Of a DNA stretch of 64,000 nt, positions 8,902 through 16,994 are shown piece by piece (position 1 is the stretch's first letter; each line of letters opens with the position of its first letter). The position numbers were made by a program, and so were the translations under genes. The notes beneath the pieces were generated by a model that had not been told where the DNA came from, made no database searches, and saw only the letters and a list, made by a program, of their open reading frames with translations. The DNA comes from an uncultured Pelagibacteraceae bacterium (GTDB lineage Bacteria; Pseudomonadota; Alphaproteobacteria; Pelagibacterales; Pelagibacteraceae): contig CACKFV010000001.1 of NCBI GenBank assembly GCA_902599605.1, positions 62,001 to 126,000 on the forward strand, given 5' to 3'.

Positions 8902-9747
8902 ATGAATTTGATTGACGGAAAAAAAATTGCTGCTGAACTTAGGAACGAACTTAAAGTTGAAGTAGACAACATAAAGAAAAGTTTTAACAAAGTTCCAGGA
9001 TTGACAGTAATTTTAATTGGAGATTTAGCACCAAGTCAAATTTATGTGAGGAACAAAGAAAAATCCGCGAAAGAAATTGGCCTTAAATCAGAAATTATTA
9101 AATACCCCAAGGATATCCAGGAGATTTCTGTATTGAACAAAATTGATGAGCTTAATAATGATGCGACAGTTTCGGGTATACTTGTTCAACTTCCCCTTCC
9201 AGATCATATTGATAAAAAAAAAATAATCGAAAGAATTAATCCTGATAAAGATGTTGATGGCTTTCATCCTTACAATGTAGGAAACTTATCATCTGGATAC
9301 GAAAGTTCAGTCCCTTGTACACCATTAGGATGTTACTTACTTATTAAGAAAATTGAACCAAATTTAAGCGGTAAAAAAGCGATTGTGATTGGAAGATCTA
9401 ATTTGAATGGTAAGCCGATGGCACAGCTACTTTTAAAAGAAAATTGTACAGTAACTATCACACACTCAAAAACTAAAGATTTAAAAAATGAGTGTTTGAA
9501 AGGTGATATTGTAATTGCTGCAGTAGGAATTCCAGAGCTAGTTAAAGCAGACTGGATCAAAAAAGACGCAATAGTTATTGATGTGGGAATTAATAAGACA
9601 GATAAGGGAATTGTAGGGGATGTTGCATTTGAGGAAGTGTCTAAAGTTGCAAAAGCATTAACTCCAGTACCAGGTGGTGTAGGCCCAATGACCATTGCTT
9701 GCTTACTTAAAAATACAATTGAATGCTTTAAAAGAAGTTTAAAATAA
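8902..9747 (+). CDS. folD: Bifunctional methylenetetrahydrofolate dehydrogenase/cyclohydrolase
   Basis: Interconverts 5,10-methylene-THF, methenyl-THF and 10-formyl-THF using NADP. The 281-residue protein shows the catalytic region YVRNKEKSAKEIG, the signature VQLPLPDHID, the cofactor-binding loop GRSNLNGKPMAQLL and the C-terminal PVPGGVGPMTIACLLKNT. Length and motifs are standard. It ends the hemC-to-folD run and its end overlaps the end of the convergent glycosyltransferase gene by nine bases. It supplies one-carbon units, relevant to the DMSP demethylation genes later in the window because DmdA loads methyl groups onto THF. Confidence 0.96.
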   Translation: MNLIDGKKIAAELRNELKVEVDNIKKSFNKVPGLTVILIGDLAPSQIYVRNKEKSAKEIGLKSEIIKYPKDIQEISVLNKIDELNNDATVSGILVQLPLPDHIDKKKIIERINPDKDVDGFHPYNVGNLSSGYESSVPCTPLGCYLLIKKIEPNLSGKKAIVIGRSNLNGKPMAQLLLKENCTVTITHSKTKDLKNECLKGDIVIAAVGIPELVKADWIKKDAIVIDVGINKTDKGIVGDVAFEEVSKVAKALTPVPGGVGPMTIACLLKNTIECFKRSLK

Positions 9748-11403
9748 TTCCCTTAAAATAGAATTAAACTTTTCACCAACATCTTCAGTATTAAAAAGTT
9801 TTTCATTTGCTGCTTTTTGATAATATTTTTTCTTATTTAAAATATTTTTATCATTTGCAATTTCAATTGCTCTATCAACATAATCATCTTTATTTTTAAC
9901 TATTGGTGGATTTTTAACCTCCATTTGATTATAAGCAGCGCTTACAATTCTTGATTTAATATATTTGGTTGGACATGTAACTGTTTGTGTGCCGTAAAAC
10001 ATTGACTCGTGAAAAGAATTTCCAGAACCAAAGTAAATAGGGTCTAGGAGAACTGAGGATGTTCCCAAATGATTAATAAACTGATTTAAATTTAATGGAT
10101 CTAAAAAAATAACTCTATCAGAGTCAAAATTCTTATTCTTCTTAAACCTTTCCAGTAATTTTAAATAGTAAACTTTGTGGGTGTCTTTTAATAAATACAA
10201 AACTGCTTTTTTGTCCTTTTTTAAAATATCGAATAGATAGTCATCAAAGTCTGGATGAAATTTAAATAAGGTCTGCGGACAAGAATAAATATTTTTTTTA
10301 GATAAGTCTTTATCATTTAATTTATTTTCAATATTTGGTTTATCATAGATCATCGGAAGTTTATCTATAATTAAAAATTTTTCAGTGTAAAATTTGTAAG
10401 AATTTTCTGTAATAAGATTTTTAGAGCACAAGAAAAAATCAATAGACTCAGATCCAGTTGTTTCAGGATGACCCCAAGACATGATTTGATATTTCGCCAA
10501 TCTAACTAAACATAAAAAATAAAATTCAATCGACATGCCAATGTCTGGATAGAAAAGAATGTCAAATTTTTCTTTTTCAATAATCTTAATTTTGTCTATT
10601 AACTTGATAGGCAGTATTTGATTTTTTAATCCTTTCTTATTTTGAAATTCTTCAAAAATTTTCCCTTTTTTAGTTTTATTTGAATGGTATATGGCAATAT
10701 CAAAAAATTTTAAATCGAGACTAAAAATTAAATTTTTAAATAATTTGCCTATAGTATGATCGGTAAAAAATTCGGAAATAAAACCAATTTTAATTTTATC
10801 ATTCGATTTCTTATTTTTTATTATAGTTTTATAATTGAGTGGTTGATAAATTTTTTTGAGTGCTTTCACAATTTTTTTATTTATTTCCTTATTATCTTTA
10901 TCAGTGTATGTAAGTTCAAATAATGGAGGTGAAATTATTTGATCATTATCATAATCTAATTTTATCTCAGAGCTAATAATTTCCTCTAAACTTTTTCCAA
11001 TTCTTTTTCTATAATCGTCTATCTCTTTTTTATCTCTTGGTATTAAAGGAGAAAGTAATTTTTTTTGTAAATCCCATTTTTTATTAATTAAGTTTTTTTT
11101 TAATCCTTCGTTAATTATTTCAATCATATCTTCAATTTTATCCTGATTTTTTAAAACACTAGCTAAAGTCTGATAAGCAAAAGGTTCATCAGGTTTAATC
11201 TGAATAATCTTTTTAATACATTCTTCTGCTTTTTGATAAGCTCCAGAAAAAGCATAAGCGAGACTAATGTTTCGAAGTATTGAAAGATTGTCAGGAAAGT
11301 TTTTTAAAATTTTCTCAAACAAGTAAATGGATTTTTCAAATTCTTTTTTTTGAAAATGATTGTGGGCTATCTTAAAAATTTCATTTGCCGAATATTTGTT
11401 CAC
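9739..11403 (-). CDS. TPR-containing GT41-type (O-GlcNAc transferase-like) glycosyltransferase
   Basis: 554-residue protein with N-terminal tetratricopeptide repeats (about residues 1-130, for example FPDNLSILRNISLAYAFSGA followed by YQKAEECIKKII) and a C-terminal catalytic region resembling the GT41/SPINDLY family. The glycosyltransferase part includes KIGFISEFFTDHTIGKLFKN, a histidine-containing MSWGHPETTGS and the nucleotide-sugar region LLDPIYFGSGNSFHESMFYG. Such bacterial proteins glycosylate cell-surface or flagellar proteins; the target here is unknown. It is a single-gene unit, convergent with folD and about 50 bases downstream of the SDR gene on the same strand. Confidence 0.82.
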   Translation of the reverse strand: MNKYSANEIFKIAHNHFQKKEFEKSIYLFEKILKNFPDNLSILRNISLAYAFSGAYQKAEECIKKIIQIKPDEPFAYQTLASVLKNQDKIEDMIEIINEGLKKNLINKKWDLQKKLLSPLIPRDKKEIDDYRKRIGKSLEEIISSEIKLDYDNDQIISPPLFELTYTDKDNKEINKKIVKALKKIYQPLNYKTIIKNKKSNDKIKIGFISEFFTDHTIGKLFKNLIFSLDLKFFDIAIYHSNKTKKGKIFEEFQNKKGLKNQILPIKLIDKIKIIEKEKFDILFYPDIGMSIEFYFLCLVRLAKYQIMSWGHPETTGSESIDFFLCSKNLITENSYKFYTEKFLIIDKLPMIYDKPNIENKLNDKDLSKKNIYSCPQTLFKFHPDFDDYLFDILKKDKKAVLYLLKDTHKVYYLKLLERFKKNKNFDSDRVIFLDPLNLNQFINHLGTSSVLLDPIYFGSGNSFHESMFYGTQTVTCPTKYIKSRIVSAAYNQMEVKNPPIVKNKDDYVDRAIEIANDKNILNKKKYYQKAANEKLFNTEDVGEKFNSILRELF

Positions 11404-11455
11404 AATAGTTTAAGAATATATTATTTTTTTAAAAATGGTATTTTAATAATTTAGA

Positions 11456-12172
11456 TCAAGTTAATTTTGATCTTCCGCCATCTACACCTATAATTTGACC
11501 AGTTATCCAGGAACTTTCATCAGTTAGTAAAAACTTTGCCATTGCTGCAGCATCTTTACCTTCACCTATTCTTTTCATGGGGTGTGCCTTTGCTATACCT
11601 TCAGCGATTAGTTTATTCTTTAACATTGGTTCAGCAATTTTGGATTTAGTTAAACTAGGTGCAATACAATTTACTCTTATATTTGGAGCAAACTCTGCAG
11701 CTAAAGATACAGTCAATCCCTCCAAAGCCCCTTTTACAGATGCAATGATGCTGTGATTTGTGAACCCTCTTCTGACAGCAACTGTTGAAAAAATTACCAC
11801 AGAGCCTTTATTCTTTTTTAAACTTTCTTGAAAATTTTTGATTGTTTCTACGATTGGGTAAAAGTTTAAATCAAAACATTTTTGAAAGTCCTCTTTTTTT
11901 ACCATTCTAATTGGTTTAAGATCTATTGAACCTACACAATATGCAATTCCTTTAATTTCCTCATTTGCAAATTCATTTTTTAAACTTTCTATTTTTGTAG
12001 AGTCAAGAACATCTACAACGGTATATTTGCAACCTGTTTCAGAAGAAATATTTTTTAAATTTCCTTCATCTCTTCCAATAAGTTGAACATCTTCATTATT
12101 TTCAGCCATCATTTTTGACAAATTTGAGCCGATAGAACCTGTCGCACCAAATATTAAATATTTTCCTGACAT
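11456..12172 (-). CDS. SDR-family oxidoreductase, non-canonical active site
   Basis: 238-residue short-chain dehydrogenase/reductase-fold protein. It has the dinucleotide-binding loop IFGATGSIGSNLSK, an NxxG-like region, IRVNCIAPSLT and the C-terminal GQIIGVDGGRS. The catalytic serine position is retained (IFSTVAV), but the usual YxxxK is IASVK, so the catalytic tyrosine is absent; this was read directly from the codons around 11740-11760. It is divergent from the photolyase gene with 28 bases between starts, suggesting shared regulation with that cluster. It may be an enzyme using another acid/base, or a binding protein. The substrate is unknown. Confidence 0.82.
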   Translation of the reverse strand: MSGKYLIFGATGSIGSNLSKMMAENNEDVQLIGRDEGNLKNISSETGCKYTVVDVLDSTKIESLKNEFANEEIKGIAYCVGSIDLKPIRMVKKEDFQKCFDLNFYPIVETIKNFQESLKKNKGSVVIFSTVAVRRGFTNHSIIASVKGALEGLTVSLAAEFAPNIRVNCIAPSLTKSKIAEPMLKNKLIAEGIAKAHPMKRIGEGKDAAAMAKFLLTDESSWITGQIIGVDGGRSKLT

Positions 12173-12200
12173 ATCTTATAATAGTATTTATAAATGAATT

Positions 12201-13694
12201 ATGAAATTGTTTATTACACTTGGAAACCAATTATTTCCATTAAAATACTTAAGCCGCTTCAAAAATGACCATCTTTTTTTTATGGCGGAAGATTATGGCC
12301 TATGTACATATGAAAAACATCATAAGTTAAAAATATTACTTTTTTTATCTTCTATGCGATCATATGCAGACAATTTAAAGAAAAATAGTTTTAAATTAAT
12401 TTATTCAAGGATTGATAGCGCTGATTTTAAAAGCGATTATTTAACAAAAATACAAAAGATTGTTAAAAAGAACAAAATTAAAGAAATTTCTTTTTTTGAA
12501 ATAGAAGACAAACCATTTGAGAAGAAAATTTTAGATTTTGTAAAAAAAAATAAAATAAAATTAAATATAGTTAAAACTCCAATGTTTTTAAATTCTAGAG
12601 ATGATTTTAAAAAATATTTATCCAAATCAAAAAAACCTTTCATGGCTGTGTTTTATAAAGAGACAAGAAAAAAAATGAATATTCTAATGAATGGTGAAGA
12701 TCCAGTTGGAGGGAAATGGAGTTTTGATGAAGACAACAGAAAAAAACTTCCCAAAGGAACCAAAATTCCAGACTTCCCAAAAATAAATGAAACATCTCAT
12801 ACAAAAAATTTGAAATCAATTATAGAAAAAAACTTCTCAAAACATCCTGGTTCAACGAAAAATTTCTGGTTTGCAACTGAACTTAAAGATGTAATGAAAT
12901 TATTAGATTTTTTTATCAAAGAAAAATCAAATTTGTTTGGGGATTATGAGGATGCTGTTGATCAGAGCAACAATATATTATTTCATAGTGCACTCAGCCC
13001 TTATTTGAACTTAGGGATAATTACACCTGAAATTATATTAGATAGAATTTTAGCCAGTCACAAAAAGAAAAAAATAAGAATTAATTCTTTGGAAGGTTAC
13101 ATACGACAGGTAATAGGTTGGCGAGAGTTTATGAGAGGAATTTATCAAAATTTTGATAATAAATTAGAAACTGGGAATTTTTTTAAACATAACCGAAAAA
13201 TGAAACCTTCTTGGTATGAAGGAAACACAGGTTTACCTCCTTTAGATTATGCTATAAAAAATGCTAATGATCATGGCTGGTCTCACCATATTGAAAGATT
13301 AATGATTTTATCTAATATAATGAATCTTTGCGAAATTAAACCAATCTTTGTTTATAAATGGTTTATGGAAATGTTTGTTGATTCATCTGATTGGGTAATG
13401 TCACCAAACGTTTATGGTATGGGACTCTTCAGCGATGGGGGAATATTTGCAACTAAACCATATATTTGTGGTTCAAGCTATTTTTTAAAAATGATGGATT
13501 TTAAAAAAGGTGATTGGTGTAATATTATGGATGGTCTTTATTGGCGTTTTATAAATAAAAATAGAAAATTTTTTTTAAAAAATCCAAGACTATCGATGAT
13601 GGTGAGAGTTTATGATAAAATGAATGCGCCTAGAAAAAAAATGATTCTGATTGCAGCAGATAAATTTATTAAAGAAAATACAAATGCCAATTAA
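12201..13694 (+). CDS. PhrB-type (FeS-BCP family) photolyase/cryptochrome-related protein
   Basis: 497-residue flavoprotein of the deoxyribodipyrimidine-photolyase-related (FeS-BCP/PhrB) family, whose characterised members repair (6-4) photoproducts or act as photoreceptors. The N-terminal alpha/beta domain begins LFITLGNQLFP. The FAD-binding helical domain contains GYIRQVIGWREFMRGIY, HHIERLMILSNIMNLCEI, and the late region VDSSDWVMSPNVYGMGLFSD with GGIFATKPY. In the cluster-ligating C-terminal region the usual CxxC pair is missing: after KPYICGSSY the loop is short (MMDFKKGDWCNIMDGLYW) and keeps a single cysteine. It overlaps the following DUF393 gene by 11 bases. Confidence 0.9.
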   Translation: MKLFITLGNQLFPLKYLSRFKNDHLFFMAEDYGLCTYEKHHKLKILLFLSSMRSYADNLKKNSFKLIYSRIDSADFKSDYLTKIQKIVKKNKIKEISFFEIEDKPFEKKILDFVKKNKIKLNIVKTPMFLNSRDDFKKYLSKSKKPFMAVFYKETRKKMNILMNGEDPVGGKWSFDEDNRKKLPKGTKIPDFPKINETSHTKNLKSIIEKNFSKHPGSTKNFWFATELKDVMKLLDFFIKEKSNLFGDYEDAVDQSNNILFHSALSPYLNLGIITPEIILDRILASHKKKKIRINSLEGYIRQVIGWREFMRGIYQNFDNKLETGNFFKHNRKMKPSWYEGNTGLPPLDYAIKNANDHGWSHHIERLMILSNIMNLCEIKPIFVYKWFMEMFVDSSDWVMSPNVYGMGLFSDGGIFATKPYICGSSYFLKMMDFKKGDWCNIMDGLYWRFINKNRKFFLKNPRLSMMVRVYDKMNAPRKKMILIAADKFIKENTNAN

Positions 13695-14055
13695 AGTTTT
13701 TTTCAATAACTCCTGTAACATTTGCAAAATGGAAATTGATCACTATAAAAAAAATTCTGATGAAAATTTAGAGTGGGTTGATATCACAAATAATCAGGAA
13801 GCAATTGATTTGACTTCAAAATCTCAAGCAGAGCTTTTACGAAGATTACATGTTATCGAAAATGGAGAAGTTATAGGTGGGGCGAAAGCATTTGTAATAA
13901 TTTGGTCTAAAATTCCAAAATATAAATTTTTAGCTAAAATATTTAGTTTCAAACCTTTATTTATAATTTTTCATTATCTTTATGAATTCGTTGCCTACTT
14001 TCTTTTTTTGAAAAACAAACATCAACTTAATGAAGAAACAAAATCTTCCAACTAA
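13684..14055 (+). CDS. DUF393 (DCC1-like) thiol-disulfide oxidoreductase family protein
   Basis: 123-residue DUF393 protein with a glutaredoxin-like N-terminus ([20 protein letters not shown]) carrying a CxxC motif at about residues 10-13, a middle region ([20 protein letters not shown]) typical of the family, and a C-terminal hydrophobic stretch. A longer reading from 13651 exists, but it would overlap the photolyase gene by 44 bases, and family members start just before the first beta strand, so the ATG at 13684 is chosen. Co-location with the photolyase suggests a redox partner role; this is inference. Confidence 0.85.
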   Translation: MPIKVFFNNSCNICKMEIDHYKKNSDENLEWVDITNNQEAIDLTSKSQAELLRRLHVIENGEVIGGAKAFVIIWSKIPKYKFLAKIFSFKPLFIIFHYLYEFVAYFLFLKNKHQLNEETKSSN

Positions 14056-14155
14056 AATTTGTCCAGTTTGTCAAAGGCCATTTAAATGGAGAAAAAAATG
14101 GAGATTAAATTGGGATAAAGTCAAATACTGTTCAAAAAGATGTTCTTCTAAGTGA
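14030..14155 (+). CDS. DUF2256 small zinc-ribbon-like protein
   Basis: 41-residue protein ([18 protein letters not shown] at the start, then [15 protein letters not shown] and SKRCSSK). It matches the DUF2256 family: two CxxC/CxxxC pairs (CPVC and CSKRC), a WRKKW segment and a likely single zinc site. It overlaps the DUF393 gene by 26 bases and the convergent FAD-domain gene by eight. From memory, DUF2256 genes are often found beside or fused to photolyase/cryptochrome-related genes, as here. Function is unknown; the basic residues would allow nucleic-acid binding. Confidence 0.82.
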   Translation: MKKQNLPTKICPVCQRPFKWRKKWRLNWDKVKYCSKRCSSK

Positions 14156-15290
14156 ACATTGTAATAATTTTTGGAATATAATTTTTAAAATTAAAAAAAC
14201 CTTTATTACAATACTGCCAGGAATACTGATCAAGCTTTCTGTACAAGAAGTTAAGTTTAATTTTATTTGAATTTAAATAATCTAAGTTTTCACCAACTGT
14301 TGGATATAAACCAATAATGTTTTCACCTATTTTTTTGACCTCACTTATATTTATAATCTCACACTCAATTGATTGATTCTTTAGTCTTTGTTCTTGGTCT
14401 TTAATTAAAAGGGATTTAAATTTGATTACTTTATCACTTAATTTGATGGATCTGTTTTCATTTTTGTTTGATACCAAATAAATCTTTTTAAATTTAAAAT
14501 CTTTAAAATCAGCAATTTCAAAAGATAGGTTATTTTCAAAAATTAATAAACTTTCAGAATCGATATCTTGAGGATTAGCAAAATTTTGTTTTACAATTGA
14601 GTATGTCTTTTCAGAAACTTTTGGTGGCGCGTTTTCATTCAATTTAATATTGTTAAATCTATTATTAGTAAATTTTTTGATATTCCATTCACTTGCTAGA
14701 TAATGTTTTCCTTGTGTTTGTACTCCAGCAACCCATCTCCATCCAAGTGTATTTGATGCAGCATCACCATCATAAAGATGTTGCATAAAAAATTCTGCGC
14801 CTAGCTGCCAAGGTAAATCCAATGTGAATATCCAGATACTTGCAAACCACATTCTCGTGTGATTATGAAGATAATTATTTTCTTTTAATTCTTTTACCCA
14901 TTCATTAAAGCATTCGATGTTAGTATTTCCCTCTATCGCATTTAAGTATTCTTTATTATCTTTAAATTTTTCTCTAATACTGTTTAAGCTTACCAAATAA
15001 TCGGTCCATACGTTTGGTCTTAACTCAAGCCAACCTTTCCAATAAGTTCTCCAAAGAACCTCCTGTATAAACTTTTCATTTTTTGAAAAGGAAGACTTCG
15101 CTAGTGATTTTTTAATAATTTCAATTTCGTTAAGAACCCCATGTGTAACATAGGGTGATAAGCACGAGACGTTATCTCTTTTATCAGGCCCAAAATCGAA
15201 GTTTCTCAACCTTGAATAATCCGAAAGATTTTTTTCTACAAAATTATTTAATTTATCAATAGCTTTCACTCTGGATGCTTCGAAATTCAT
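14148..15290 (-). CDS. Photolyase-like FAD-binding protein with apparent permuted domain order
   Basis: 380-residue protein. The FAD-binding domain of the photolyase/cryptochrome superfamily starts almost at the N-terminus: [28 protein letters not shown], then [20 protein letters not shown], and [20 protein letters not shown] (about residues 45-225). The usual N-terminal alpha/beta antenna domain is missing. Instead about 150 C-terminal residues look alpha/beta ([56 protein letters not shown]), possibly the antenna domain moved to the C-terminus. The gene starts four bases after the argG stop on the same strand and converges on the DUF2256 gene. Repair or sensing activity is not demonstrable from sequence alone. 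Confidence 0.8.
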   Translation of the reverse strand: MNFEASRVKAIDKLNNFVEKNLSDYSRLRNFDFGPDKRDNVSCLSPYVTHGVLNEIEIIKKSLAKSSFSKNEKFIQEVLWRTYWKGWLELRPNVWTDYLVSLNSIREKFKDNKEYLNAIEGNTNIECFNEWVKELKENNYLHNHTRMWFASIWIFTLDLPWQLGAEFFMQHLYDGDAASNTLGWRWVAGVQTQGKHYLASEWNIKKFTNNRFNNIKLNENAPPKVSEKTYSIVKQNFANPQDIDSESLLIFENNLSFEIADFKDFKFKKIYLVSNKNENRSIKLSDKVIKFKSLLIKDQEQRLKNQSIECEIINISEVKKIGENIIGLYPTVGENLDYLNSNKIKLNFLYRKLDQYSWQYCNKGFFNFKNYIPKIITMFT

Positions 15291-15294
15291 ACTT

Positions 15295-16479
15295 TTACTT
15301 TAAATTTTTTTTATGGAAATTTATAAATCTTTCAACATTGGATTTGTTAAAAGTTTTATTTTCTTCAAAAGAAACTTTTTTCATTGAGTAAGCGCTGCTT
15401 TTTGTCATTCTCGATTGAATTATAACATTCCCTTTGTAAAGTTTCAGCTTAACGCTTCCATTTACCTTACTTCTTTTAAGATCCACTATTTTTTGTAATT
15501 TAAATCTTTCTTTTGAAAACCAATAACCATTGTAAATTAATTCTGCATATCTTGGCATTATCGAATCTTTTTTATGCATTGTATCTTTATCTAGTGTTAC
15601 AGACTCCATTGCTCTATGAGCGATTAAAAGTAATGTCCCACCTGGAGTTTCATAAACTCCTCTTGATTTAATTCCAATAAATCTATTCTCAACTAAATCA
15701 ACTCTTCCAACCCCATTTTTTCCACCTAATTGATTTAGTTTTTCTAAAAGCTTTTCTGGATTTAATTTCTTTCCATTAATACTAATCGGGTCGCTGTTTT
15801 TGAACCCAATAGAAACATAAGTAGGTTTATTAGGTGCCTTTTCAGGTGAAGTTGTTCTTTGAAAAATAAATTCTGGTGCTGAATTTTTTGGATTTTCTAA
15901 AACTTTTCCTTCAGTGGATGTATGAAATAAATTGTCGTCTACTGAAAAAGGTGGTGCACCTTTTTTATCTTTTGGTATTGGAATATTGTGTTTTTTTGCA
16001 TAATTTATTAAATCTGTTCTTGATTTTAATTCCCAAATTCTCCAAGGAGCTATCACTTTTATTTTTGGACCAAAGTAATGATATCCAAGTTCAAATCTCA
16101 CCTGATCATTTCCTTTTCCAGTTGACCCATGCGAAACAGCGAATGCTTTAAATTTTTTAGCAACTTTAATTTGATCTTTTGCAATTAAAGGACGAGCAAT
16201 TGATGTTCCAAGGAGGTAAACTCCTTCATAAATTGCATGACCTCTAATCATTGGGAAGACATATTCTTTAACAAACGTATTTTTTAAGTTATTAATTATT
16301 ATTTTTTTAACGCCAAGTTTTTTTGCATTCTTAACAATTTTCTTTCTGTCCATTTCTTGGCCAATGTCTGCAGTATAGGCAATTACTTCGCTATCATAAT
16401 TTTCTTGTAACCATTTTAAAATAATAGATGTATCAAGCCCGCCTGAGTAGGCTAAAACAATTTTTTTGTTTTTTTTCAT
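15295..16479 (-). CDS. argG: Argininosuccinate synthase
   Basis: Joins citrulline and aspartate with ATP hydrolysis to give argininosuccinate, the penultimate step of arginine synthesis. The 394-residue protein shows the N-type PP-loop AYSGGLDTSIILKWL, the motif GTSIARPLIAK, HGSTGKGNDQVRFE, VGRVDLVENRFIGIKSRGVY and ETPGGTLL. Length and motif order are canonical. It lies in a minus-strand run with the IalB-type gene upstream and the permuted photolyase downstream, each separated by fewer than ten bases. Confidence 0.97.
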   Translation of the reverse strand: MKKNKKIVLAYSGGLDTSIILKWLQENYDSEVIAYTADIGQEMDRKKIVKNAKKLGVKKIIINNLKNTFVKEYVFPMIRGHAIYEGVYLLGTSIARPLIAKDQIKVAKKFKAFAVSHGSTGKGNDQVRFELGYHYFGPKIKVIAPWRIWELKSRTDLINYAKKHNIPIPKDKKGAPPFSVDDNLFHTSTEGKVLENPKNSAPEFIFQRTTSPEKAPNKPTYVSIGFKNSDPISINGKKLNPEKLLEKLNQLGGKNGVGRVDLVENRFIGIKSRGVYETPGGTLLLIAHRAMESVTLDKDTMHKKDSIMPRYAELIYNGYWFSKERFKLQKIVDLKRSKVNGSVKLKLYKGNVIIQSRMTKSSAYSMKKVSFEENKTFNKSNVERFINFHKKNLK

Positions 16480-16487
16480 TTAAGATA

Positions 16488-16994
16488 TTAAGCGCAACTT
16501 TTTTTTGCAGTATTGTATGCCTTTGTGAAACCCATTAAAGAGTAGTGGTCAATTGTTTGAGAGCCGGATTGATTATAGCCTGTGATCATAATTCTTGATC
16601 CTTTTTTCATAACATTAACCATCTTTCTTTCTAAACCTGTGTCACCTATCCAAGCAAAATTTTCTTTTTTAACATCAAACTTAATTTTATTTTTTCCAGA
16701 TTTAGCTGTAATTGAATTTTGAGTGTTATATTGGTAACCAGATGTAATACTTACCTCATCTTTAATTTTATCAGCTGGTCTGAAACTAATAAATAATCTT
16801 GCCTCCCTTGGATTTTTTTTTGGTGATTGTAAAACTGGTTTCGATTGAGCAAAACATAGTTTCTTTGCTCCATCAGTAACTACTATTGTTTCCCAGTCTT
16901 TAAATTTACCAACCTTTTTAATTTCTTGAGCTGACGCTTCAGAGACAATTAAAAGACAAAATAATAATACTGTGATTTTATTTATTAAGGACAT
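16488..16994 (-). CDS. Invasion-associated locus B (IalB) family periplasmic protein
   Basis: 168-residue secreted protein with a Sec signal peptide (INKITVLLFCLLIVSEASA, cleavage probably after residue 22). The mature part starts KKVGKFKDWETIVV and holds the conserved cysteine in KKLCFAQSKPVL, RLFISFRPADKIKDEVSI and a C-terminal SCA. This is the alphaproteobacterial IalB family; the name comes from Bartonella, but the family is widespread in free-living species and its role is unknown. The two cysteines may form a disulfide. The gene overlaps the aldo/keto reductase stop by ten bases. Confidence 0.87.
   Translation of the reverse strand: MSLINKITVLLFCLLIVSEASAQEIKKVGKFKDWETIVVTDGAKKLCFAQSKPVLQSPKKNPREARLFISFRPADKIKDEVSITSGYQYNTQNSITAKSGKNKIKFDVKKENFAWIGDTGLERKMVNVMKKGSRIMITGYNQSGSQTIDHYSLMGFTKAYNTAKKSCA

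Noticed and set aside
13651..13683. Upstream start for the DUF393 gene
   Set aside because: It would lengthen the overlap with the photolyase gene to 44 bases and add residues before the first conserved strand.
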